This document shows positions 1 to 11,727 of a DNA stretch of 64,000 bases, one piece after another. The stretch covers positions 1,674,001-1,738,000 of the forward strand of contig JAFCMP010000536.1 of NCBI GenBank assembly GCA_017506865.1, given 5' to 3'. The notes below the pieces were generated by a model. The model searched no databases, was not told where the DNA came from, and saw only the letters and a list, made by a program, of their open reading frames with translations. The translations under genes and the position numbers were made by a program. The DNA is from Tribonema minus (Eukaryota > Sar > Xanthophyceae > Tribonematales > Tribonemataceae). The stretch's first letter is position 1. Every line of letters begins with the position of its first letter.

Positions 1-61
1 CCACAGAGCATATGACAAGGCTTATTGCACAACTGCCTTAAAAAAGAGTCCAAAGCAGTAC

Positions 62-3000
62 CTTTGATAGCACGTTGACGTGGGGCAGCTCCAGGCGCAT
101 CATGGACATGAGCGACACCAGCACCACCGATATGAACCTGGATGCATCACTGCAGCAGCGAGCAACGGGCATAGCACAAAGCACGCACTCCTGAGTGAAA
201 GGGTGACAACGTCAACACCAACAGTGCAGCACGCATTCGAGTGTGAGATGAGGTGCTTGCGAGCGCAACTTCGCAAATCACTAAACAAGCTGACAGCATT
301 CAGCAGAAGTTGGACAAGGGCAGCGACAGTACAGTAAGTCATACCATGTACGACATCGACATGGGCGCAGCGCGGCAGCACGTGCACAAAAGTCTGGCAT
401 TGCCCCCAGCAACCTCAACCATCAAACATCATTGCGCAACAGCAGTGCACGATGCCCTCGGCATGGCGATCCACCGCCACTGCTAAAAATATATAGTAAT
501 AACAACCTCAGCAGACCACTGCCGGTGCCAGCGACGCTGACCGAAACACTGTGTAGCCGTGAAACCTCTTTCAGCACGGAATACTGTTATTTTGTTCCTG
601 TTGAAATTGGTGCAATGCTGATGAGCATGGCATCTTGCTGAGCATGGTATTGGGCACGCTGCATACCTACATACCTGCAGTGATACGCGTCAACCAGGTG
701 CACCGCTGGCGACAGCGCGGACGGCGGCGGCAGCAGCGGCGCAGCGACGAGAGAGAGAGCGAGAGGAACGCAGAGTCAGTGCAAGAACGCTGTGAAAAAC
801 TCTGGGGACTGCACCTGCGCTGCGCCTTTTGAGCGTTTGGTGCGGCACGCAGCCTGCCAGCGAGTTCACGAGCTCACGTGCATGTCCCCGAGACCTCTGG
901 ACACTGCATCACTTGCGAGAAAGTGCCATGCCGTCAAGGTGGAGCAGCGTGCACGCCGCTAGGGGTGGGTGGCGAGCGCGCCGTGGGGCTACGCTCTGGC
1001 TACATGCAAACCCTCCGTGATATCATGACGCAAATGCAAACACCCAAAGCGCTGGCTCACCAATGCATGTGAGATTGAGGAGATCTTGTCGTATCCGAAC
1101 ACATTGGCGTGATTGTTGTTTCGCGGTGTGATGAGTAAGTAGCCTACTGCGCAAGCCCGGCGAGACGGCGTGCCGACATCACGCTCAACTCAGCCACGCA
1201 CACGCAGTATCAGTATGAGGAGGAGAGTATGACTCTATGTGCATGAGGGCACATCTACTTCAAGAATATTTGTGGGAGGCACAAGCGAGCGTTTCACGCC
1301 AGTGCCATGCCTGCAGAGGCACGTAGTAACGCTCGTCCGCTGCGTAAAGCCGTCCTCTGTTGTGGCCACCTGCGCAACTGCCGCAACTGCACATTCTTTG
1401 TGTCACGGTTGTGAAGGTAAATGTGCGCGACGGATTGCTCCAGCCTCACGTGTGGTGCGCCGCTGACACGCCCTTGGGCGCTGTTGAACTTACAAACTTC
1501 AACAGGTGCACAGCTGCACACCATGCGACGCGTACCTGTGAGCCTGTAGTCGTGCTTCTGCAGCGTCTGCACAATGTTCTGTATGCACGTGTAGTGCGTG
1601 AACAGCTCCACCTGACAGAGCGGACACACAAAGCAGTTAGGCTGTGTGAGACACGCTGAACTTGGTGCTCTACCTCAATGTTAAGGGACGTCGATTCAAG
1701 AAGAGAATGCGCACTTCAAAGCACACGAACGCAGCAGTGGCAGGACATCGTGTGGGCTCCATTGAGGGAGGTACGCGCCCTATGCTCAGGTACAGCACAA
1801 GCCAGCGGCCGGCAGTCCGGAACACAGACGCGTGAGAAAAACGATGGGGCCCTAGAAGGTTAGTGACGGGCATGAATGAAGGTGGGCACCGCCCATGAAG
1901 ACGTACCGTCACACAGACAGAGTGCAAATCATGAGCGCTGGTCACATGCGTGGGCTGATCAGACTGTGGCTCTCCCACATGCGTGGGCTGATCAGACTGT
2001 GGCTCTCCCACTCCTTGCACCGTGCTCACATGACATGCTGTTTGAAAGCGTGTCATGACCGTCGCACAACTTCTCGCGTTGTCTAGCTACGCGCGCAACT
2101 GCAAGTGAGCAGTCATGCGCACGCCCACACACGCCGCATTGCACAGGTCTCAAGCGCTATGTACGAAACAAAATAATTCGAACATCGCTCCTCATTCTAA
2201 CTGTGCGTGTGCTGCAGTGTCGAGCGCGTTGGAGCACCTGCCTGGCCGGGGAAGTCAAACAGCAGGTACTTGGCCCTGTGCGCGCGCAGCTTGTCGAGCA
2301 GCCAGTCCAGATTCTTCTCCAGGAACTCAATGCTGTAGATGATGGCGCCGTTCGGGCCCAGGCCGAGTGTGCTCATCACGCCCTGCACGGTGATTATTCG
2401 GGACGATTGCGGTCATCGCACACATAAGGGAGGAGCGCATTGTGTCGGCGTGTCATGACGCCCGGACGATTGCAGCAACTGCACACTTCAAGAAGGGTCG
2501 CATCGGGGCGGTGTGTCATCACGCCCCGTGCGATGAATTGGGACGATTGCAGTAATTGATTCTTGCATTGTGTCAGTTGCGCCGGCATGACTCGGCAGTG
2601 GTGCTGCACAACATCAACGCTCAATTGTTGAAATATAGACCACTTTCATATTTTGGTGTGTGTGTTTTGAAGTATGATCCAGCATCAGCGCTCATCAGGT
2701 CGTACGTGATGCCCTTTTCGCCAAATACACCGAGTAGGCCCCTTGAATGATGCAAATGGGTGTGGATGAAAAAAATTGTGAAATTTTGAACTTAGCCACA
2801 AAGCCTTCTGAAAACCATTTGAGATATATTGAAAAAATACATGTGGCAGAAAGGCATCGGTAATGTGTCGGAGGACACGAGAAAAACAGAAAATGCACCA
2901 GAAATGTTGCCTCTTGCCAAATGCATTTTCCACGAAAAAAAAACCTTTCTCCAACTTCATGTGCAGACTTACCTAGATATCTTTGAGAATGGCAACTGCA

Positions 3001-5279
3001 ACATGGTTATGGTTGTCTTCATTTCTTAGCCAAAGTGTTACTGGTCGTGTTTCTGATCTGCCGTGGAGCCTACTGCAACATGGTTACGCTTGTCTTCATT
3101 TCTTAGTCAAAGTGTAACTGGTCGTTGTTCTGGTCTGCCGTGGAGCCTGCGGGCAGCCTGCGACAGGTGCACCCTCTCTCCCTGTGCATTTGCGTGTGTG
3201 CGTCTTAGGTTTTTCAACACTGGAGGCGCTGACAGCAGTGCTCCAGCGCCGTGCTCGAGCTTCAACCAGCAGTGCTCAGCAAAAGATCAGGCGGCACACT
3301 TGTAACCACACAGCGCTGAGCCTGTGGTGGTGTCGTTGGCACCTGAGCAGCAGCGCTCGACATGGCGGCGGCGGCACAGCTGGCCCGGCGGGCAACAGCG
3401 TGTGCCGTCAGGTGACATCTTTCTTCAGGGTGCAATGCACGACGCGACGGAGGGGCGGCGGTGCAGTTGCCCCTGCGGAAAACAGCGCGATTCTACAGGC
3501 AATGGTGATGATGACTTGCAACTTCAAAGTGCAGTGCGCGACGCACCTCCAGCGACACCAGGTCTTCGATGTCCACCGCAGGCTTGTAGGGCAGTCTGCA
3601 AGAGCGGTGCGCGATCCGCACGCCGTGAGCGCCGTGAACTGATCGATGATGAGCGTTGCCACCTGCTGAGCGCTGTGATTACATCGAGGAATGACTACAG
3701 GCGGCAATTGCAGCGCAGGAGCATCACCGCCTGATGAGGGCTGTGGCCACGCTGAGAAATTAATTGGATTGCAGGCGTCAGTTCTGACGCAAGGGCACTA
3801 CTGGACGCTGGCAATACAGCTCAGAAGAACAACTGCGGGCAGTATCACACTGAGCGCCGTCTGGTGTTGTTGGTGTTGTACTTTGAGCTTCGGAGCGTTG
3901 TCTTGACTGGCACTGGAGGTCGGCTTCGGCACCTTTGATTCTGAGAGACGATGACAGCAGGCAGTGGCGCCGCAATGGCAGTAATGGCCTGCACAAGCAG
4001 GTCAGCACTATGTAAAATAGTGACTATTGCAATACTGAGGGACTTGGGGAGCTCTTGATCAGCGCTTGAAAGTTCAGCTGACACTTACGCTTGAGAACCT
4101 GATCGGTGGTGCAGCAAGGGGAGGTTTGAGGCTTTGGTGGCAACGGCAGCGTTCTCACACACTTTCTTTCCTTAAGGCTGTCAGGACCATGTACATGTTG
4201 AAGCCTTGGTCAGCACTTACAATGTGCTGACATACCCGCCAACAAAGCTGGAGGCGTCTCCATGCGTGATGATCAGGTTGCGCTATGTGGCATGCTCAGC
4301 GAGTTGTTGGGAGTGCTTTGCTGAGCATCGCTCGCAATACGCCTCATCACACACTCCAGTGCTCCGCATATGTTGACTGAAGCACTTGGCGCGGCGCACC
4401 GCAAAAGGCATTGCAGCTGCCAGCTACTGCATGCGAGCACACTTGCCTAGTTGCCTTCACTCAACAAACTCCCTGACATGCACGCCAGACACTCCCTGTG
4501 TGGGCTTGTGCGCCAGAAACAGGTGACGTCAGCCGCCGCTGCACCCAAGGGATGGCGGAGCGCTGTCATGTACTGCAGCGGACTCATGTGCATACATAGA
4601 TGTGCGCCGCGCCAGAGACGCGAATCTCACCTCTCGCCATGATTGGCAGGGTCCAGATTGATTATCGCCACCTCTCGTCCAAGTGCCCTGCACTCAGGCG
4701 CCAGGCGAAGGACGCGCACTGTTGTCAACAATGATTTAGGCGTAGCATAGAACGAAATGTATCAATAAAGTTTGCACTGAAGTCTTCAACTTGTGGTTTG
4801 CAGAACCTACTCATTCAGGCCCCAGGCTAAGGACGCGATGCCTATGTCAACGATCTGCGTGCTCACGTGACTTCTAATCGACAAACTGATGGCCAGTAGT
4901 CTTGAAACTTGCTTCCTGAACCAGTAGTAACTGGCGAAGGAATGTAGCGCGCTGACTGAGAGGGAGGGTAGCTGCCAAGCGCATCCGATCTGATTTCTGA
5001 CATTGTGGGATCCTGATTTTGGTGATTGATCGTGCAATTCTTCTGACTCCAGCAATTGGAACCTTGATTGCTGCGTGCACGCCACCTGCTTTGATGCCTT
5101 CATTAGCTGCAGAGCGTGCATCAGCAAGCTGGGGTCGCCAAGACTCGTGTTTCAACAATTTCTTACGTGAGGTACTGCGACATCCCGTGGCAGAAAGTCG
5201 TCTTGCCAGATCCAGGCGGCCCCACCACGATCTGGCCAAAGCAAGGCAGCTGGTCCTCCTCGCCACCATCGTCAGCCAT
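62..5279 (-). CDS. GPN2: GPN-loop GTPase 2 (3' end outside the window)
   Basis: Seven exons on the minus strand: 5279-5167, 4687-4631, 3595-3547, 2382-2242, 1611-1536, 705-675 (31 bp) and 149-62; the last ends at a donor, so the C-terminus lies left of the window. Phases agree throughout, giving 185 residues against roughly 310 in known GPN2. Walker [10 protein letters not shown] is at residues 20-28, NLDPAN follows, the family-defining GPN tripeptide is at 82-84 within GLGPNG, and DFPGQVEL spans the exon 4/5 junction at about 116-123. [11 protein letters not shown] precedes the expected base-recognition motif in the missing exon. GPN proteins are cytosolic GTPases involved in RNA polymerase assembly and nuclear import. 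GPPGSGKTT and FPGQVEL favour GPN2 over GPN1 or GPN3. Exon 4 appears to end at a GC donor (CAG|GCAGGT), because only that keeps the reading into VELFTHY. Confidence 0.88.
1943..2008. repeat. Perfect 33-bp tandem duplication
   Basis: Two identical 33-bp units, 1943-1975 and 1976-2008, lie in GPN2 intron 4. Identity implies a recent event. Confidence 0.9.
2360..2560 (-). repeat. Acceptor-junction array, GPN2 intron 3
   Basis: Three diverged copies of the junction that opens exon 4. The real one is at about 2365-2405; others are at about 2447-2475 and 2510-2555. Each pairs an exon-like GGCGTGATGA word with an upstream GCAATCGTCC word. They suggest local tandem duplication of the intron/exon edge. 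Confidence 0.55.
2996..3149. repeat. 77-bp tandem duplication
   Basis: Two near-identical units start at 2996 and 3073, inside GPN2 intron 3. Each begins CTGCAACATGG and ends near CCGTGGAGCCT. No coding content is seen. Confidence 0.85.
4631..4860 (-). repeat. Duplicated acceptor region, GPN2 intron 1
   Basis: The polypyrimidine/acceptor stretch just upstream of exon 2 (4690-4737) recurs, diverged, at about 4812-4857, roughly 120 bp further into the intron. Shared words include CTTCGCCTGG-like and GTTGACA-like strings. The copy is intronic and has no adjoining exon sequence. Confidence 0.55.
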
Positions 5280-5472
5280 AACCTCTCCTATGAGTTCAAG
5301 GCTTGATTTTCCGGACTAGATCTTCAACATCGGCTTGAAGTTAAAAGTTGCAGTTCTGTTTGCGACCAACTTAAGAAGCCTAGGAGCCGTTCTTTGTTGC
5401 CATTTACAGCAAGCAGCAGCTATCGAAAAGCAGCAGCAGTCCCTTTAATCAACTTATCTTGAGGATCTCACC
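5280..5472. promoter_or_regulatory. Shared upstream region of a divergent gene pair
   Basis: Only 193 bp separate the start codons of GPN2 (minus, 5279) and the plastid protein (plus, 5473), so both promoters and 5' leaders must lie here. No clear TATA box is visible. It contains CTTGAAGTT-type words and CAGCAG-rich sequence near the plus-strand start. A bidirectional promoter is inferred. Confidence 0.5.
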
Positions 5473-8400
5473 ATGCGCGTGGCTGCAGTATACGCCGCTG
5501 CTCTTCCGGCCGCCGCCTTGGGCTTCGTGCGTCCTGCGCTTCTTGGCCGACAGCTCAGCAGCAGGAGCACCACCACCAGTAGCGCGTCACGTGCCTGCTC
5601 TATGAAGGTGGACACGAGCGGAGAGTGGGCGGGCTGGGAGTGCCGGTTCTCTCAAGTTTCCGGGCAGAGGATGAGCATTCCCGAGGACTACATCCCCGAA
5701 TCCCTCAGAGAATGGGATGTGCCAGGTGCTGTGGATCTTTCTGCTGCAGTGGATTCGCATTGCATGTGACTGCACATGCACATCTGATTGTGGAAGACCG
5801 TAGCCAGGAGCTGTTTGTTGGCAAAGCGCTGCTGTTGGTTACTGACCTTGTGCAGAGGGGCCGTACCGCGGCTGCACGGCATCTTTGTTCTCTTTGTGTG
5901 TTCTGAATGAGCGTATTCGCTCTCTGTTGCCTGCCGCTCTATGTTGCTACTCAAGTGCTTTTGAACTAGCTTTTCAATGGAAAAGCATTGTGTCACGTCC
6001 ATCTTAGTGCAATGATGGAATCATACGTTGGGCTGCTGCTGACCAAGTCAACTGCTGCTATCTGCGCTCTTGTGAAGCACTCGTGTGTCCTGTACAGCAA
6101 GAGACTCAATGCAGCGTCATCGGCAGATACATCAACATAAGTTCTTTGCAGCAAGTAAATGTGCACTGCCTCGCCCGCTTATGTCACACTCACTTGCCGC
6201 TCACACTTCAAACGGCATTTGTTTGCGCCGCTGCTCGCGCTTGCGCAGTGTGGGGGTTTGAGGTGCTCCACAGCGAGCGGCTCACGACGGGTGCGGGCAA
6301 TGCGGAGCTGTACCGGAGGAGGGCGCAGGTGTACCCTGAGACGGGCTGCGCGCTGGACCATTTGTCTCTGGTGAGCGCGCGGTGCGAAATGTTATTATCT
6401 CAGTCTGTGGACATTTCTCGCTAGTTATTCAGGGCGCAGAAAAGAAGTACTATATGTATTTATGCATTAACTTTTATACTTCCATTTAATTAAAAAATAA
6501 AATACAAGAGGGCGTGCGCGCTGGACGACTTGTCTCTGGTGAGCACGCGGTGTGAAGCCTAAAGGTGGCCTCAGTCGGTGAACGTTTATTGGTAGTACTT
6601 CAAGCTGAACAACTAGTAGTACTATTGTGTATACGTGTATATTCATGGAAGCTTGATAATTCACTTAAATGAAATAAACGATGGGCTGCGCGCCAAACCT
6701 CTTGCCGCTTATTTAGCGCGCGGTGTGAAATGTGATTATCATCTCAGTCTGAGAACACATTTCAAAATTAGAGTGCAGACATTGTGATGCTACTCGTAAA
6801 CTTCGAAGTCCGGAATTATGCATGGAACTATCATAATTGAACTCAATGAAGTAGAAGACGGGCTGCGCGCTGGACCACTTGTCTCTGGTGAGCGCGCGGT
6901 TTGAAGTTTAATGGTGGTCCCAGTAGTTAAATGTTTGTTGATAGTATTTCAGGCTGAAGAAATAGTAGTACTGTATACGTATTTATTCATGGAACTATCA
7001 TATTTCAAATGAAATAAAATAAAAACAGGCTGCGCGCTGGACCACTTGTCTCAGGTGAGCGCGCGGTGTGACATTTGATCATGATCTCAACTGGCAAACA
7101 ATTATTGATAGTATTTCAGAGTGCAGAAACAGTGATGCTACTGGGTATACCTGTTTATGCATGGAACTATCATTATTGAATTCAATGAAGTAAAAGACGA
7201 ACTGCGCACTGGATCACTTGTCACTCGCGAGCGCGATGTCTGAATGTGATGATAATCTCAATTAGTGAACACTGGGGTAGGTAGGGATTCTGCTGAGTAC
7301 GCGTATTTCTGCCAAAAATGTGCTAATTCAGTTTATTTGAAGTATACAATATTTGAATAATTTATCTTCACAGCCATATTTGACAAATCGTATTATGCTC
7401 GCTTGTAATGAATGTGGTGAGGCAAATGTCAGCTGAGCATTCGCCTGCAGACGGTGGCACGGAGGCAATGAACATAAATTCTGAAGACACGCAGGGCGCT
7501 TCTGCGGCGTTCATCCCTGTAGCGCTTCGCCTCACAGCGCCTGTTCAACGCCAGGCCGGTGTTTACGGAAGCGCAGGCTACCACTGTTGCAAGCAGCGTT
7601 TGGATACGCAGCGCGGCCCCCACAGCTGTGCTTCCTGTGTGCTTGATCGTAGTGATTGCCGAAATTCAGTGTGTGCCGTGGTCGCTGCGCTGCAGCGCCG
7701 GTGTTGTGCTGACTCAGTGTCCCCTTGGCGCGTCGTACCTGTGAGGTGTGACTCGCACCCTTGTGCTGCCCTGCGCTCTTACATCAGTGGTAGTAAAGTA
7801 TTTACCACTCCCATGGGCGTGTAATCTCACTGAGCGTTGCAGTCCAATGCATCATCGTCGTTGCGCGCAAAACACAGCCGCCGCCGCGCCGGCGTCCCTG
7901 GCAGCGCGCGACACACATTGTAGAGGGGCGACAGCTTTGCTGTCAGTCGGAGCTCCTCAGCTCGCCGTTCAGCTTCACAGCAGCAGCGTCATCACAGCGT
8001 CGCGCGGCACGCTGCACCCATCGCGCATTCAGCAGCGCTCATGCGCGCCATCCCGCCCGTTTCATAGTGGGGAGCGCAACGACTTGACGGTCAGTTGGAG
8101 CCACGCAGTTCGCTGCCCAGCTTCGATGCCCCATGACATTATGCACCGCACGCGATATCATCACACACGCAGTACACACTCAAAACCGCCATCTCGCCAC
8201 GTTTTTCTCCCGCGCGCGCACAGGAGATGCGCGCCGCGACCATCCCCCTAACCCCCCCCGACGCCACCTTCCTTGAGCTCCCCGAGGGCAACGGCTTCGC
8301 GCTGATCCAGAAGGCGCCCTTTGGCGGCTCGCACACGCTCGAGCTCGTCGCCGTGAGCAGCAGCGATGCTCAGCGCCGCGTGCGCCTGCTGGCCACGGTG

Positions 8401-9698
8401 GACGTCGCGAAGCGCGCGATCACGCGGCCGCTGACAGTGGCCGTTGAGCGCTGCTACGCGAGTTTTGACGATGGCGCGCTGTACACGCACGGCCTCGACA
8501 TCAAGACGCTCACGGAGACGCTCGGCGCCAAGTGCTTTGCGGAGTACGAGGAGGCGCCGGAGGGCGTGGCTGCGGACGGTGCGTGCGTGCGTGCGTCGAG
8601 CGCTGCTGCTGCTGCTGTCGGTGGCGCCGTGTCGTGTGTGTGGGACTGACCGTCGTGCTCATACGAGGCCGCGCCTGTGCTCGTGCCGCGCGAGTGGATA
8701 CGCGCACTGCGCCATTTCACAGATGTGTGCTGCTGCACGAATGTGCCCGCAGCGTGGGCACTGCACACCTGCGCAACAGCTGCAGGTCTGCAGTGCGTGT
8801 TGTGGTGCCATGCAGCGCAGCGCTCATGCCGTTTGCATTTGAGGAGTTTGCGCATGAGTGCACCACGAAGCTCGCCATGCGGTCACGCGTTTTCGGCAGT
8901 GGCGCTCATTGTGCGGTCCTCGCGGCGATCGCCAGCCGCCTGCCTGTTGTCGGCGTGGTGCAGAGTGTGATGCGGCCTCAGGCACTGCCGCGGTGCATGA
9001 GCGAGGCTCTCAGGGGCAGCGCTCAGCACTTGCTCAGCTGACCTGAACTTTCCGTACCTGCCACGCGACTCTGCAACTGCTCTCATTGCAAATTCAGTTG
9101 AGGGCCGAGGCGAGCGCTGCTGCTTTGACGCGTCGGCCGCGGCACTCACGACCCCGCTACGCGCCTGAACATCTGGCATGAAGGGCATGGCCAGCGGATC
9201 AGCATACGGGTCAAGGCCATGTCACTGCATCTGTGCAGTGTCATTGAACAGGACTTCGAGGGCTATTCTTGAGGAAATGTTCCGTCGCCTGATTCCACGC
9301 GGAAAGAGGCGCAGAGGGCCTCTTCAGCCGCGGTTGCGCCGTCTTTTTCTGCCCGTCTCGCACTCCCCCCCCCCCCCCCCCCCCCCCCCCCGGGCTGCTC
9401 AGTTCACTACGCTCTCGCTTACCACCCCCCCCTGGCGCATGCTGTCATCGCAGGCGCCGACGTCGCGCTGGCGCTGCGCGGCGGCGTCACCGTGCGCGCC
9501 GCGTCCTGGGACCGCATGAAGGGCGCGTACCAGGCCGGCGGCGGCGACGGCGGCGGAGCGCTGACGTGGGCGCTTGAAGTGACGCTCCCCGTGCAGGGCG
9601 CCGCCGCCGCTACGCAGACTATCGGCGTCGCCTTCACGGAGGCGGGCGAGGCGCGGCTGCTGTCCGCCAAGGGTGCGGCGGTGGCCGCGGCGGCGTGA
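5473..9698 (+). CDS. Plastid-targeted protein of unknown function
   Basis: Four exons: 5473-5725, 6249-6370, 8224-8578 and 9454-9698. Phases close and give 324 residues ending in TGA at 9696-9698. The N-terminus is a signal peptide (about residues 1-17) with LGF|VRP at its end, then a Ser/Arg-rich transit-like stretch to about residue 42; this two-part leader is typical of complex-plastid import. The mature part starts near SGEWAGWECRFS, continues with IPEDYIPESLREW and VYPETGCALDHL, then a long beta-rich region and an Ala/Gly-rich tail. I do not recognise the family; the aromatic, Gly-rich start could suit a lipocalin-like barrel, but this is a guess. Intron 2 (1.85 kb) holds a six-copy array of the exon 2 edge. 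GPN2 lies head-to-head upstream. Confidence 0.75.
6343..7270 (+). repeat. Six-copy exon-edge/donor array in intron 2
   Basis: Units start at 6343, 6510, 6683, 6860, 7027 and 7198 (spacing 167-177 bp). Each opens with a version of the last coding bases of exon 2 (for GCALDHLSL) followed by its donor and about 130 bp of AT-rich intron. Copy 1 is the real exon end. Copies 2, 4 and 5 keep a GTGAGC donor; copies 3 and 6 have lost it. Copies 2 and 4 share intronic details, as do 3 and 5, suggesting growth by duplicated dimers of about 345 bp. Confidence 0.85.
9365..9391. repeat. Poly-C tract (27 C)
   Basis: An uninterrupted run of 27 C on the plus strand lies about 60 bp upstream of the exon 4 acceptor of the plastid protein gene. 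It may be part of its pyrimidine tract and is also a likely site of length error. Confidence 0.9.
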
Positions 9699-11298
9699 GC
9701 GCTGCTGCGGCGCGAAATCAGTGCTCAGCGGCGGGGAGGAGTGCGGCGAACGGCGGTCGGCGAGAGGCGAACGGCATTGCGCTGCGGCGGCAGCGGCGGC
9801 GGCGGCGGCGGCGGCAGCAGCAGCGGCGGTGGCGTCAGCGCGCAGCTGTCACCGCGCCTGCGGAAGCGCGCTGCGGCAGCTGAGGGCTGCTGCTTGAGGG
9901 CTCAGTCGCGGCAGCGGGTCAAATGCGCGCTGTAGATCTCTTCAGCAGTGCAGAGGCGTGTGACAATGGCGCAGATGCTTTGAGGGGGGGGGGAGAGATA
10001 ACCATTAGCGCTGGTGAAAGCGCGTGTGTCAATTGCGGGGGATCTTCGGTTTACAGAGACAGCGGGGAGGTTAACTTGGTCCATGCGGAAGCTGCCGCAG
10101 GGCGAGGAGTGATGTAACTGCCCCTCAACTTTGCGGAGCATTGTCATGCACAGGGGCGCGTGGCGGACAGCAGACTTCATTGGTGACCGGGAGCAGTAGT
10201 CAGGAGCTTGTGGTGCCTTATGGTGTATATTTAGATGTGCCAGCTGCGTACGCCGCAGCGGCGGCATACATGACTTGTTGATACAAACACAAGAGGACAG
10301 TGCCCAACTGCATGTATAGAGGTGTACATACCAGGGATACCCATTTGAATAGTACCTTCTTCAGATTATAAATATTGTAGTTGTTGAGAATTGAGTATCT
10401 CGCTGCTCGCGTACAGTACGCATGATGCTCTTGCTGGCTGCGTTCGTGCTGTGGCCTTGCTGGGTAGGTATGCATGTGTCGGCTGACGCACCGGGGCTCG
10501 TTGCTGTTGAAAGGGGGACTCTCAATGGCTGAGGTCAGGGCTAATGACTAGGTGTGGTACCACCATTTTGACAGTGATGTGCATGTGGCATCTGCTTCAC
10601 ATATCTCAGCACTCACAGAGAGTGCATCAGCTTGTTCAACAGTTACCAGTTACCAGCAGTGCGTTCAACAACAGTTCACAACGCCAGTGACTACATTTCA
10701 TGTATGGCATAAGTTGCTTGTCTTTGATACCAAGCACCTGTCTCAAGAGCTCAGTCAGATGTGCGCTCTTGCTGCAGCGCAGTCAAGTATTAGCGTAACT
10801 CGACGTTAACATACAGTAGACACATTTGTTTTGGGGAATAGAGCGCAAACAAGCCACCCCACTCGATGAGTATAATATCGGAGTGGTCGTTGTGGTGTCA
10901 CTCACAATACGACAAAGTCCAGCAGTTCGAGCCAGCCCCGCAAACGCAGTGCCCAAACCTGATGCCAGTTTGAGCCAGACCTGCAAATGACTTGTTGGTC
11001 AACCTCATACTAGCACAATGTTAAGCACATGGCTCACAACATCTTTGCAACCTCTTTTCATTCCCCCCCGAGCTGACGGCAGAGAGTGCACTGCACGGCC
11101 AGCTCTGACGTCCGCTCTCACACTGCCAGTGCAGACTCAAATTGGATACTGAAGTTTTCAAAGACGACGCCTACATAGCCCGCATGATGGGAGGTCTGTA
11201 TAATAACATGAAATGTATGAAATGATCCGCACACTTTCAATCATATTGGCAAAGCTTCCCCTGCCCATGGGGCTGGAGACCTTTCCTTTTTTTTCAAT
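9699..11298. other. Intergenic, no gene recognised
   Basis: Between the plastid protein stop and the minus-strand membrane-protein gene. The first 200 bp are CGG/CAG-rich low-complexity sequence. I see no convincing exon on either strand; open frames here are short and compositionally biased. Confidence 0.5.
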
Positions 11299-11727
11299 TC
11301 ACGAGGTTGAGCAACCTCTTTTGCGCCGGGCGCAATTCAGGCGTCGCCGCGGCGGCGGCAGGGGCGCGGGAGAGGGCGCAAATGTGCAACTGCCGATCAC
11401 TCCGCTGCTGCTGCTTCTTTGCTGCAGGAGGACAGAGGCAGAGAGGAGAGCAGCGAGCGAGAAGATACCGAAGGCAATTTCAGCGCCACGCTGCAATCAA
11501 GAGCAGTAAGCTCGGCCTGTGCTCCAGAGCAGGTCCAGGTGCAGGTGACAGACGATCTCAAAGTGCGCACAATCATTTTTATGATTTACAGCAGCAGTCA
11601 TTGAAGAGCACAGGGCGCAGAGAGCACTATCAGATGAGCGCTTACGGCCGCGACCTCCCTCAGGGCAACGTCCTGGAGGCGGAAGCGGTTCGCGACTTCT
11701 TGCACTGCGAGCTTGAGGTCTGTGTAG
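11299..11727 (-). CDS. 3' exons of an unidentified membrane protein
   Basis: Two minus-strand exons fit together: 11727-11646 (entered in phase 2) and 11490-11299, ending in TGA. They are joined in phase 0 by an intron with a GTAAGC donor and an ATTGCAG acceptor. The first encodes YTDLKLAVQEVANRF and on to REVAA, an amphipathic helix-like segment. The second starts RGAEIAFGIFSLAALLSASVLL, a clear single membrane-spanning helix, then a Ser- and Pro/Arg-rich cytoplasmic-like tail. The protein resembles a tail-anchored product. Upstream exons are not secured; a coding-looking stretch at 12211-12160 (minus, LGGRYEDVTLIPFHAAG) could belong here but would need a weak GC donor. Family not recognised. 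Confidence 0.5.

Noticed and set aside
3184..3642. 152-codon frame antisense to GPN2 exon 3
   Set aside because: Shadow of the GPN2 exon and repeat-rich intron.
6343..7270. CRISPR-like array
   Set aside because: Units are whole diverged repeats without constant repeats and unique spacers, and lie in a eukaryotic intron.
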